DNA from: an uncultured bacterium
GTDB taxonomy: Bacteria > Verrucomicrobiota > Lentisphaeria > Victivallales > Victivallaceae
DNA length: 19,634 bases
Assembly: GCA_900551245.1 (NCBI GenBank)
Contig: URVC01000068.1
Span: 1-19,634, forward strand
Direction of reading: 5' to 3'
Shown here in pieces: positions 8,127-14,338 of the stretch. The notes under the pieces were generated by a model. The model searched no databases. It worked only from the letters and a program-made list of their open reading frames with translations, and was not told the DNA's origin. A program made the position numbers and the translations under genes. Numbering within the stretch: the stretch's first letter is position 1; each line of letters opens with the position of its first letter.

Positions 8127-9947
8127 CTATTTCTTGACAGGTTCTTTCAGTTTGAGGCGCATTTCGAACGAGGTGAGGTTCAGAACCTCGGTCTCCTGTT
8201 CGTACTTGTCCAGAATCGACCCGTCGTCGTCATTCGAAAAATACTTGGATTTCTTGATCTTCTGCTGAAGTTCATTCTCCAGGAGGTCACGCCCCTTGAG
8301 CACGAGAGTATACCCGACCAGATGCAGCTGCTTCGCTTCCGGAATATCCACGAACCCCGGATCCTGCTGCTGACGCTGTTGTTGCTGCTGCATCATCCCG
8401 CCGCCGAAAGGCCCGAACGGCGTATCCTGCGGCACCGGCGCCGCATCCGTCTGCCCCGGAACCGTATCCCCGATCGCCTCCAGCCTGGTCAGCCACATCG
8501 AATCCGGCAACAGAGTCTGCAACTCGTTCAGAATGTCAGTCCACTTGCTGCGTTCCGCCAGAAAGTTCGCAGGCACTTCAAAGCTGGATTTCGCCGAGTT
8601 CAACGACCCCATCAGACGGTTGATCTCATCCATCTTCTTCGTCGTCTCCTCAACCCGGCTCTTGACCCGTTCCACCCGCGCCTTGTCGAAATTCAGGCGC
8701 CGGTTCACGCCGACCGCGAAAATCACCAGGCAGACGATCAGAGAAAACACCGACGCATAGAAGTAAGGCTTCTTGCGGTCCAGCTCCTTCTGGCGCGTGA
8801 TGCTCCGGGGGGTGAGCGTAATGTCGATCGGGCACTGCGTGAGGTTGCGCAGACTCATGCCGATCAGCTCTTGGAACATCGGGGCGATGGCCTGCAACGC
8901 CTCCTTGTCCACCGTCTCGGCAATGGTGATCGCACTGAAGGTGTTCAAATACTCCACCGGCACCCGCAGCTTCTCCTGGAAGAAATCGGTGATGTAAAGC
9001 ATCGTCGAGCCGCCGCCGGAAAGCAGCACCCGCGTCGGCCGGTTGCCGCCGTGCTGCGCACGCCAGACGTTCAGCGAACGGCTCACCTCGCCGTGAAGTC
9101 GCGTCATCACGTTACGGGCGATCTTCGAAATGGTCGCCGCCACCTCCGACTCCGGCTCCTCATAGGCGCCGCCAAGCGCTACAAAGCCGTGGCGCTGCTT
9201 GAGCTCCTCCGCCTCGGCAAAACCGATTCCGAACTCCTTGGCAATCTGATGCGTGATCGAATCGCCCGCAATCGGAATGCTCCGGATGAATGCCCGGCTG
9301 TGGTCGGCAATCATCAGATTGGAACCGCTTCCGCCGATATTCAGCAGCAGTACACACTCATCATCCCGGCACTGCCCGCTCCCCTTGGCCGCGTTGAACA
9401 GCGCGACCGGAGCAATTTCCACACTGAGAATCTCCTTGCCGGAGTCCTCGATCACATCGGTGTACTGGGTGATCTGATCGGTCTTCACCGCGACGAACAG
9501 CGCTTCAAACTCCTCGTGCGGCTCGGTCACCTCCACTACCGAACCGTCTTCCTGCGTTTCGGAATGTTTCTCTTCCCACTCGTGGCGGAGCAGCTGATAC
9601 CCCCACTCCACCTCGTCCATCGGGTACGGAACCGTCTGGCGCGCTTCAAATTCCACCACCTTCGCAATCGCAGAGGAGTTCCCCATGAGCGGCGGAAGTT
9701 TGCTCAACCGCGAGAACGAAGACTGACCGGGCAGTGAGAGCCGCACCCCCTTCGCGGTGAAATTGTTCTCGGCGAGCATCTCGTGGTAGATCTGCGCGAA
9801 GGTGAACCCCTCCTCGCCCTGCTCCTCAAGATGGCGGAACGCAAATTTTCGCAATGTGATTCCGCCGCCCGGGGGGAAGACAAACTCAGCCATCTTCAGG
9901 TTGTCCCCGCCGACGTCAATCGTTAAAATCGAGTTCTCTTTTGCCAT
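8127..9947 (-). CDS. pilM: PilM-PilN fusion: actin-like ATPase joined to inner-membrane assembly protein (Amuc_1101-like)
   Basis: 606 aa. Residues ~1-365 form a PilM-type actin-fold ATPase: phosphate-1 motif IDVGGDNLKMAEF (10-22), phosphate-2 NIGGSGSNLMIA (203-214), and adenosine motif RVLLSGGGSTML (306-317). Residues ~373-606 look like PilN: a segment IDITLTPRSITRQKELDRKK (~374-393) resembles the PilN N-terminal INLLP-type peptide that docks in PilM. It is followed by one TM helix (~395-414), a coiled coil (~420-450), then LPDSMWLTRLEAIG (480-493) and LHLVGYTLVLKG (541-552), which recall the PilN ferredoxin-like domain. A Gln-rich insert (QQQQQRQQQ) lies at ~520-528. PilM normally sits in the cytoplasm and binds PilN; here both are one polypeptide. 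It overlaps no neighbour and lies 14 bases before the PilO-like gene. The Shine-Dalgarno is modest (CGGAA). Domain calls are by motif reading. Confidence 0.85.
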   Translation of the reverse strand: MAKENSILTIDVGGDNLKMAEFVFPPGGGITLRKFAFRHLEEQGEEGFTFAQIYHEMLAENNFTAKGVRLSLPGQSSFSRLSKLPPLMGNSSAIAKVVEFEARQTVPYPMDEVEWGYQLLRHEWEEKHSETQEDGSVVEVTEPHEEFEALFVAVKTDQITQYTDVIEDSGKEILSVEIAPVALFNAAKGSGQCRDDECVLLLNIGGSGSNLMIADHSRAFIRSIPIAGDSITHQIAKEFGIGFAEAEELKQRHGFVALGGAYEEPESEVAATISKIARNVMTRLHGEVSRSLNVWRAQHGGNRPTRVLLSGGGSTMLYITDFFQEKLRVPVEYLNTFSAITIAETVDKEALQAIAPMFQELIGMSLRNLTQCPIDITLTPRSITRQKELDRKKPYFYASVFSLIVCLVIFAVGVNRRLNFDKARVERVKSRVEETTKKMDEINRLMGSLNSAKSSFEVPANFLAERSKWTDILNELQTLLPDSMWLTRLEAIGDTVPGQTDAAPVPQDTPFGPFGGGMMQQQQQRQQQDPGFVDIPEAKQLHLVGYTLVLKGRDLLENELQQKIKKSKYFSNDDDGSILDKYEQETEVLNLTSFEMRLKLKEPVKK

Positions 9948-9970
9948 TTCCGCTAGTTCCGATGTTTCAC

Positions 9971-9989
9971 CGCCGGGATCTTCCCGGCG
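9971..9989 (-). other. Perfect intergenic hairpin ahead of pilM-pilN
   Basis: An 8-bp perfect inverted repeat (CGCCGGGA/TCCCGGCG) with a 3-base loop lies between the Amuc_1102-like stop (10003) and the PilM-PilN start (9947). It is not followed by a T-run on the minus strand, so a simple terminator is unlikely. It could partially attenuate, stabilise or be a cleavage site in the polycistronic mRNA. Confidence 0.55.
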
Positions 9990-10002
9990 CGGGTCATTGA
10001 GT

Positions 10003-10692
10003 TTATTTCATGCTGTCCGGCTTGATCAAATCATAATCATCCGGCCGGATCATCCGCCACGGCGTATTGCTGCGCGGCAGAATGCCTCCTTCCACCTTCA
10101 ACGCATTGGAGGCCGCGGCATATCTCGCGAACTCCGCCGCCAGTTGCTGTTCATTTCCGCCACGCAGACCGTAGAAGCCGCGCCCGATCACCGTTCCGTT
10201 CCGGTCAGTGAAGGTCGCCTCCGCAATAAACGTGCTCGAATTGACGGAACTGCCCACCCCGGTCGCGGCAAGGTAACGGTCGAGCAGCTGCGGCGGGATC
10301 ATCATCGTCGCTGTATGTTTGCGACTGTCGATCGGAATTGTGACAAACCGGGTGACCCCGTTCATCACGCAGGGAACCTTCCGCCCGCCGCTCTGCGCCG
10401 TGAAGACAACGGTCAGCGTCAGATTCACATCGTCGATCCACGCCCGGCGGTTCTTCTCGATCTTCGGATAGTAGTCGATCACAAAGACACACCAGCGGTT
10501 CCGGAGGTTGTTGGACATGGCGCCGCCGGAAAAGTTGTCGCTGCCGAAATTCGGCGCCGATACATTGTTCTGCAGCGTAATTCTGATCTTGTTGAAGAAG
10601 TAATCATCCGTGCTGCTGCGCGGCGCCCCGGAAACCGATACGGCAGACCAGACCGCCGCCAGAATCACCACCGCCGCCAGAACACTTTTCAT
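10003..10692 (-). CDS. Exported protein, Amuc_1102-like by position, 229 aa
   Basis: Starts at ATG 10692 with GGGAG 10 bases upstream and lies 32 bases after secG. An N-terminal signal peptide (~1-23: VLAAVVILAAVWSAVSVSGA) predicts export. The rest is predicted to be soluble and beta-rich (ITLQNNVSAPNF; WCVFVIDYYPK; LTLTVVFTAQ; STFIAEATFTDRNG), consistent with an Ig-like sandwich. It has Cys68 and Cys108 (approximate), a possible disulphide. The gene precedes PilM-PilN, as Amuc_1102 flanks Amuc_1101 in Akkermansia, where an exported Ig-fold protein is found. I do not recognise a sequence family by motif, so the correspondence is by synteny, size and signal peptide. It is likely a periplasmic or surface component of the secretin apparatus (inference). 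Confidence 0.6.
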   Translation of the reverse strand: MKSVLAAVVILAAVWSAVSVSGAPRSSTDDYFFNKIRITLQNNVSAPNFGSDNFSGGAMSNNLRNRWCVFVIDYYPKIEKNRRAWIDDVNLTLTVVFTAQSGGRKVPCVMNGVTRFVTIPIDSRKHTATMMIPPQLLDRYLAATGVGSSVNSSTFIAEATFTDRNGTVIGRGFYGLRGGNEQQLAAEFARYAAASNALKVEGGILPRSNTPWRMIRPDDYDLIKPDSMK

Positions 10693-10724
10693 CTTGATGA
10701 AACTCCCTATTCACTCGCTCTGTT

Positions 10725-11084
10725 TTATTTCGCCGCCTCGGCCTTCGGAGCCGTCTCAGCTTTCGGAGCCGTCGTTTCCACCTGCGCAGCGGGAGCGGCA
10801 GCAGCTTCCAGCGCCGCAGTCACGCCGTCGTCGGAACGGCCCATCCGGACACCGTGCCCGATCAACGAAGCGAGCACCAGGGTAAGCAGGAAAAACACCG
10901 CCGTCATGATGACGGTGGCACGGGTCAGATGGCTGCCGGCCTGCCCGCCGAAAACCGACTCGCCGACGCCGCCGAACGCGGCCCCCATTCCGCCGCTCTT
11001 CGACGGTTGAATCAGAATGATCCCGATCAGCAGCAGCGAAACAACGACCACCAGCGCATAAAGAAAAACGGTCAAAGTCGACAT
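10725..11084 (-). CDS. secG: Protein translocase subunit SecG, 119 aa
   Basis: Two TM helices (~4-25 and ~56-76) flank the diagnostic SecG loop IQPSKSGGMGAAFGG and GESVFGGQAGSHLTRAT. SecG associates with SecYE and assists SecA-driven protein export across the inner membrane. The C-terminal ~35 residues are Ala/Pro/Lys-rich with a TAPKAE duplication, common in long SecG tails. A weak Shine-Dalgarno (AAGG) lies ~9 bases before ATG. It lies downstream of tpiA, a frequent bacterial pairing, but has its own promoter about 80 bases upstream. The next gene begins 32 bases downstream, so SecG expression is probably tied to the secretin/pilus-like operon. Confidence 0.93.
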   Translation of the reverse strand: MSTLTVFLYALVVVVSLLLIGIILIQPSKSGGMGAAFGGVGESVFGGQAGSHLTRATVIMTAVFFLLTLVLASLIGHGVRMGRSDDGVTAALEAAAAPAAQVETTAPKAETAPKAEAAK

Positions 11085-11162
11085 GAAACAGTACCTTTTT
11101 CTGACATTTATCCAGCGGGCCGGAACCGCATCGCGGCCCGGCGCTCCCTATGAAACCAGTTA

Positions 11163-11191
11163 ATATTAGCGCACAGCTTGGAAAAAGTCAA
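11163..11191 (-). promoter_or_regulatory. secG: Sigma70-type promoter for secG and the secretin operon
   Basis: On the minus strand TTGACT (11191-11186), a 17-bp spacer and TAATAT (11168-11163) lie ~80 bases upstream of the secG start. The -35 matches consensus at 5 of 6 with optimal spacing. The start of transcription would be near 11156, giving a leader of ~70 nt. The promoter is embedded in a 46-bp near-palindrome (11169-11214), so it is a likely control point for the whole downstream operon. Confidence 0.65.
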
Positions 11192-11214
11192 ATCTTTTTT
11201 CCAAAACTTTGCGC
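11169..11214. repeat. 46-bp near-perfect inverted repeat overlapping the secG promoter
   Basis: Left arm GCGCACAGCTTGGAAAAA (11169-11186) is the near-reverse-complement of the right arm at 11196-11214 (TTTTTCCAAAACTTTGCGC), with only a few unmatched bases. The 9-base centre carries most of the -35 element. It may be an operator, or a terminator-like hairpin for tpiA read from the minus strand. Confidence 0.7.
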
Positions 11215-11215
11215 C

Positions 11216-11229
11216 AATATCATGATATT
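11216..11229. promoter_or_regulatory. Perfect 14-bp palindrome upstream of the secG promoter
   Basis: AATATCATGATATT equals its own reverse complement. It is centred roughly 66 bases upstream of the predicted transcription start, a spacing common for activator sites. A dimeric regulator binding site is possible; no specific regulator is implied. Confidence 0.4.
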
Positions 11230-11249
11230 TTCGCGGATTACACCGTTTT

Positions 11250-12020
11250 TTACTTCGCAATGGCGTTGTGGATCAGCGCGGAGAAGCTCTCCGCCTTGAG
11301 CGCGGCACCGCCGATCAGTCCGCCGTCGATGTTGCGCTGCGCCACCAGCTCCTTCGCATTTTCCGGCTTCATGCTGCCGCCGTACTGAATCCGGACCCCC
11401 TCGCCGATCTCGCGGCCGAACAGGTCATTGAGCGTGCAGCGGATGAAGTTGTGGGTCAGCTCCGCCATCTCCGGCGTCGCGGTCTTGCCGGTTCCGATCG
11501 CCCAGACCGGTTCGTAGGCGATCACCACGCGGGACATCTCCTCGCCGGTGAGACCGGCCAGGCCGCCTTCGAGCTGACGGGCCAGCACCTCCTCGGTACG
11601 GCCGCCCTCACGCTCTTCGAGCAGCTCGCCGATGCAGACGATCGGCTTGAGTCCGGCCGCCAGAGCCGCCTTGAGACGCTTGTTGACCGTCTCGTCGGTC
11701 TCACCGAAATACTGACGGCGCTCGCTGTGCCCGAGAATGACGAACTCGGCGCCGGCCTCCTTCAGCATCGCCGCGGAGATCTCGCCGGTGAACGCGCCGC
11801 TCTCCGCCCAGTGAACGTTCTGCGCACCGACCTTGATGTTGCTGCCGCGGGCGGCTTCCACCACAGCGGCGAGCGTGGTGAACGGCGGGCAGACCACGAT
11901 TTCCGCGCACTCCGGGCAGACATCGGCGACCAGCGGCTTCAGCGCTTCGACCAGGGCTTTGCCCTCGGCCGCGGTCTTGTTCATTTTCCAGTTACCGGCG
12001 ATGATGACTTTGCGACTCAT
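11250..12020 (-). CDS. tpiA: Triosephosphate isomerase, 256 aa
   Basis: Cytoplasmic glycolytic enzyme interconverting dihydroxyacetone phosphate and glyceraldehyde-3-phosphate. All catalytic motifs are present: GNWKMNK with Asn10 and Lys12, VILGHSERR with His98, AYEPVWAIGTGKTA with Glu170 and loop 6, and the phosphate-binding IQYGGSMKPENA and GLIGGAAL near the C-terminus. Length is normal for bacterial enzymes. AGAGG lies 7 bases before the ATG. It has its own predicted promoter and is separated from secG by 165 bases holding a promoter and large inverted repeat, so it may be co-transcribed only in part with the downstream operon. Confidence 0.98.
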   Translation of the reverse strand: MSRKVIIAGNWKMNKTAAEGKALVEALKPLVADVCPECAEIVVCPPFTTLAAVVEAARGSNIKVGAQNVHWAESGAFTGEISAAMLKEAGAEFVILGHSERRQYFGETDETVNKRLKAALAAGLKPIVCIGELLEEREGGRTEEVLARQLEGGLAGLTGEEMSRVVIAYEPVWAIGTGKTATPEMAELTHNFIRCTLNDLFGREIGEGVRIQYGGSMKPENAKELVAQRNIDGGLIGGAALKAESFSALIHNAIAK

Positions 12021-12076
12021 TTTATTTTCCTCTCAAATCGTGAATTTTGACGTAAGGCACTGAAAGGCCAGTTGAG

Positions 12077-12105
12077 AACATAGCATGAAAAAGCTTTTTT
12101 TTCAA
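12077..12105 (-). promoter_or_regulatory. tpiA: Predicted sigma70-type promoter for tpiA
   Basis: Minus-strand TTGAAA (12105-12100), 17-bp spacer, TATGTT (12082-12077), about 60 bases upstream of the tpiA start and overlapping the last bases of the lipoprotein gene. The spacer contains an AAAAAGCTTTTT palindrome. Confidence 0.5.
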
Positions 12106-12581
12106 ATGGCGGAATCCGCGGAAGCCGGGTTTGCGTCGGTTTTTTTCACTTTTTCAGATTCCGCCGCCGGTTTCGGAGCATGTTTATCCACCGCAACCGC
12201 CGACAGAAACCGGGTCCGGCGCCAGAGGATCCAGAGCGTCATCCATCCGCTGCTGCTCTCCCGGGAGATCACATCCTCCACCCCGTCCCCCTTGAGCAAT
12301 CGGGCCCGGTCCTCCAGCATCGGATACATATAGCGGTTGTGAAGACGGTCGGAAAACATGTTGTATTCCCTCCGGTTCGGCCGGGTGGTCGAGCCGCTCC
12401 AGACCGGCAGCCAGTAAAAGAGGTAAACCCCGGTGTTGCTCGCCTCGATGTTCCCGACCACCGGCCGCCCGGAGGAGCTGAGCTGCCCCGGCACCGGCGG
12501 AGTGCTGCGGATAAAAGAGGTGTTACAACCGGCCAGCAGCAGCGACGCCGCCGCCAGAGTGCAGAAAAACAACCGTTTCAT
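12102..12581 (-). CDS. Small lipoprotein, 159 aa, unknown function
   Basis: The reading frame is open further upstream, to an ATG at 12764. The start at ATG 12581 is preferred because GGGAG lies 9 bases before it and it gives a textbook lipoprotein signal peptide, MKRLFFCTLAAASLLLAGC, with lipobox LLAGC and Cys19 as the lipidated residue. Asn at +2 suggests outer-membrane sorting by Lol rules, if these apply here. The mature part contains NIEASNTGVYLFYWLPVWSG and a Tyr/Arg/Met-rich middle, then a Lys/Ala-rich tail; I recognise no named domain. It faces away from the secretin-like pair across a 210-base intergenic region. A pilotin-like role for secretin targeting is a context-based guess only. 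Confidence 0.75.
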   Translation of the reverse strand: MKRLFFCTLAAASLLLAGCNTSFIRSTPPVPGQLSSSGRPVVGNIEASNTGVYLFYWLPVWSGSTTRPNRREYNMFSDRLHNRYMYPMLEDRARLLKGDGVEDVISRESSSGWMTLWILWRRTRFLSAVAVDKHAPKPAAESEKVKKTDANPASADSAI

Positions 12582-12625
12582 TGCGGAATTCTCCCATCGT
12601 TCGGTTCCTGTTGTTCGTCGCCGAT

Positions 12626-12654
12626 AATCTAATTCCGGAATCTCCCTTTTACAA
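12626..12654 (-). promoter_or_regulatory. Possible promoter for the lipoprotein gene
   Basis: Minus-strand TTGTAA (12654-12649), 17-bp spacer, TAGATT (12631-12626), giving a leader of about 38 nt before the ATG at 12581. Both hexamers match consensus at only 4 of 6, so this is tentative. Confidence 0.3.
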
Positions 12655-12730
12655 GTCCCTCCGCAGCGAATTCTCACACGAGCCTGACAATATCTTAACA
12701 TTCGGCCACTATATTCTACGCCATCAAAAG

Positions 12731-12759
12731 CTCCCGGGGCGGAACCGTTCCGTCGGGAG
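12731..12759 (+). promoter_or_regulatory. Leader hairpin upstream of the secretin-like pair
   Basis: CTCCCG (12731-12736) pairs with CGGGAG (12754-12759), with an inner GGA/TCC helix and a 5-base loop. It lies ~32 bases before the ATG at 12792 and after a possible -10 (TATATT, 12710-12715; no well-spaced -35). No T-run follows, so it is more likely a 5' mRNA structure than a terminator. Confidence 0.45.
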
Positions 12760-12791
12760 ATCAATCCGCATTCAAAAGAAAGGAACTTCCT

Positions 12792-14294
12792 ATGAAACGA
12801 TTTGCAGCGGCACTCCTCCTGGCAGCCGGGTTCTGCCTCGCCGCGGCGCCGACCACCCGGGCGGAGAAAAACGTCCGGACCATCCGCCTGATTCAGGATG
12901 ACGCCCAGGACTACATGGTCTCCAAGGTCTACCAGCTCAAATATCTGAAGGCGAACGACGTCACCCCGTTCCTCCTCGGCGTGGTCAAGCGCTACAACCA
13001 GCAGTCCACCGTCAACCGCATCAATTACAAGGCCGCCAACCAGCAGCTGCTCACGGTGAGCTGCCCGGTCAAAATGATGCCCTATGTCGATGAACTGCTC
13101 GCCAAACTGGACCGCCCCGCCAACATCGTCGGCCGCGCTCCCGGCGATCCGATCCGCGGCACCGGCATCACCCGCACGGTCTATCCGGCCCGCTTCCGCT
13201 CCGCCCAGGTGATGGTGGACATCATGGAAGGCACCGGCATCAACGCCGGCGGCGACTCCTTCGTCGGATACGACCCCACTACCAACCTCATCTACTGGAA
13301 GGATGACAGCAACAAAAACCGCGACCTCCTGAAATATCTCGCCTGGCTCGACCGGCCGATCCCGATGGTCAACCTCGCCCTGACCGTCTACGAAGTGCGC
13401 GAAAGCGAACTGCGCGACCTCGGCATCGACTACCTCGGCTGGCGCAACGGGCCGGGTCTCAACCTCTTCTCCGCCGGATTCGACGCGATGAGCCTCTCCT
13501 CATCGGGTTCCGCCGCATTGCAGGCCGCCAGCGGCGCCTTCGGCGGCTTCTTCTTCGCGCCCCAGTTCGACGCGAGTTTCGTCCGCATGCTCCAGCAGGA
13601 CGGCCGCGCCGACATCGTCAACACCGCCAGTCTGACCATGGCCAACAGCGACAGCAACACCTACTCCATCGGGTTCGATCCTCAGTCGCAGGCCATCTTC
13701 AAACGGGACAACGATCAGCTTCAGGTGGGGATCTCCGGCGTCGGCATGAAGGGCGGCGTGAAGGAGCCCGCCCAGTCCACCGGCGCGAGCAATCCGCTGC
13801 TCAACAGCACGACGCCTCCGCCGCCGCTCCAGATGCTGATCACCGCCCCGCGCATCTGCTTCCGCGCCCCCGCGGACCCGCAGACCGGACTGGTTTCGGA
13901 GCGCGCGGAAGACGGGACGATCCATGCACTGGTGACCTTTCAGTACAACATGCAGGTCTCCAACGTGGTGGAACGCAACAACTACGGCGCGGAACTCGCC
14001 GAAGTGAGCTCCTTTACGGGGAACTGCAACCTGCTTTCCGGCGAAGAAAAACTGCTGGCCAGCTGGAGCGAGGAGAGCGACGTCGAACAGGTGATCGGCG
14101 TGCCCTTCCTCTCGGAGATTCCGGTTCTGAAATATCTCTTCTCCACCACCACCACAAACCGGCAGAAGAGCTGGTTCTTCATCACCGCCCGGGCGGTGTT
14201 CGCCCACCCGGAAAGCCTGCCGCAGGTGTGGGGCGGCCAGCTTCAGGCGTTCGACGATATTGCACCGGTCACCACCGCGGTGAGTTCGAATTAA
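12792..14294 (+). CDS. Secretin-like protein without TPR region, 500 aa
   Basis: Exported protein with signal peptide ~1-24 (MKRFAAALLLAAGFCLAAAP). Two small alpha/beta ring-type (N-domain-like) modules follow: ~42-110 (VYQLKYLKANDVTPFLLGVV ... YVDELLAKLDRP) and ~127-190 (VYPARFRSAQVMVDIMEGTG ... LLKYLAWLDRPI). The ~195-475 part resembles a secretin beta domain, with VNLALTVYEVRESELRDLGI at its start and VPFLSEIPVLKYLFSTTTT (438-456) then WFFITARAVF as the C-terminal secretin signature. It lacks the N-terminal TPR region and STN domain of the two large secretins in this window. A TPPPPP run lies near 341-345. GAAAGGA is 7 bases before ATG. The next gene begins 44 bases downstream and is of the same type, so they likely form an operon. 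Confidence 0.8.
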   Translation: MKRFAAALLLAAGFCLAAAPTTRAEKNVRTIRLIQDDAQDYMVSKVYQLKYLKANDVTPFLLGVVKRYNQQSTVNRINYKAANQQLLTVSCPVKMMPYVDELLAKLDRPANIVGRAPGDPIRGTGITRTVYPARFRSAQVMVDIMEGTGINAGGDSFVGYDPTTNLIYWKDDSNKNRDLLKYLAWLDRPIPMVNLALTVYEVRESELRDLGIDYLGWRNGPGLNLFSAGFDAMSLSSSGSAALQAASGAFGGFFFAPQFDASFVRMLQQDGRADIVNTASLTMANSDSNTYSIGFDPQSQAIFKRDNDQLQVGISGVGMKGGVKEPAQSTGASNPLLNSTTPPPPLQMLITAPRICFRAPADPQTGLVSERAEDGTIHALVTFQYNMQVSNVVERNNYGAELAEVSSFTGNCNLLSGEEKLLASWSEESDVEQVIGVPFLSEIPVLKYLFSTTTTNRQKSWFFITARAVFAHPESLPQVWGGQLQAFDDIAPVTTAVSSN

Positions 14295-14338
14295 CCGCAT
14301 GGCATGAGACAGCATAAATCAGAGGTTTTGACAGCATT

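Noticed and set aside
8322..9737. 471-aa open frame on the plus strand
   Set aside because: Antisense shadow of the PilM-PilN gene; Arg/Leu/His-rich with no motifs.
12582..12764. N-terminal extension of the lipoprotein frame by 61 residues
   Set aside because: It would bury the signal peptide and lipobox, and it ignores the GGGAG ribosome binding site before the ATG at 12581.
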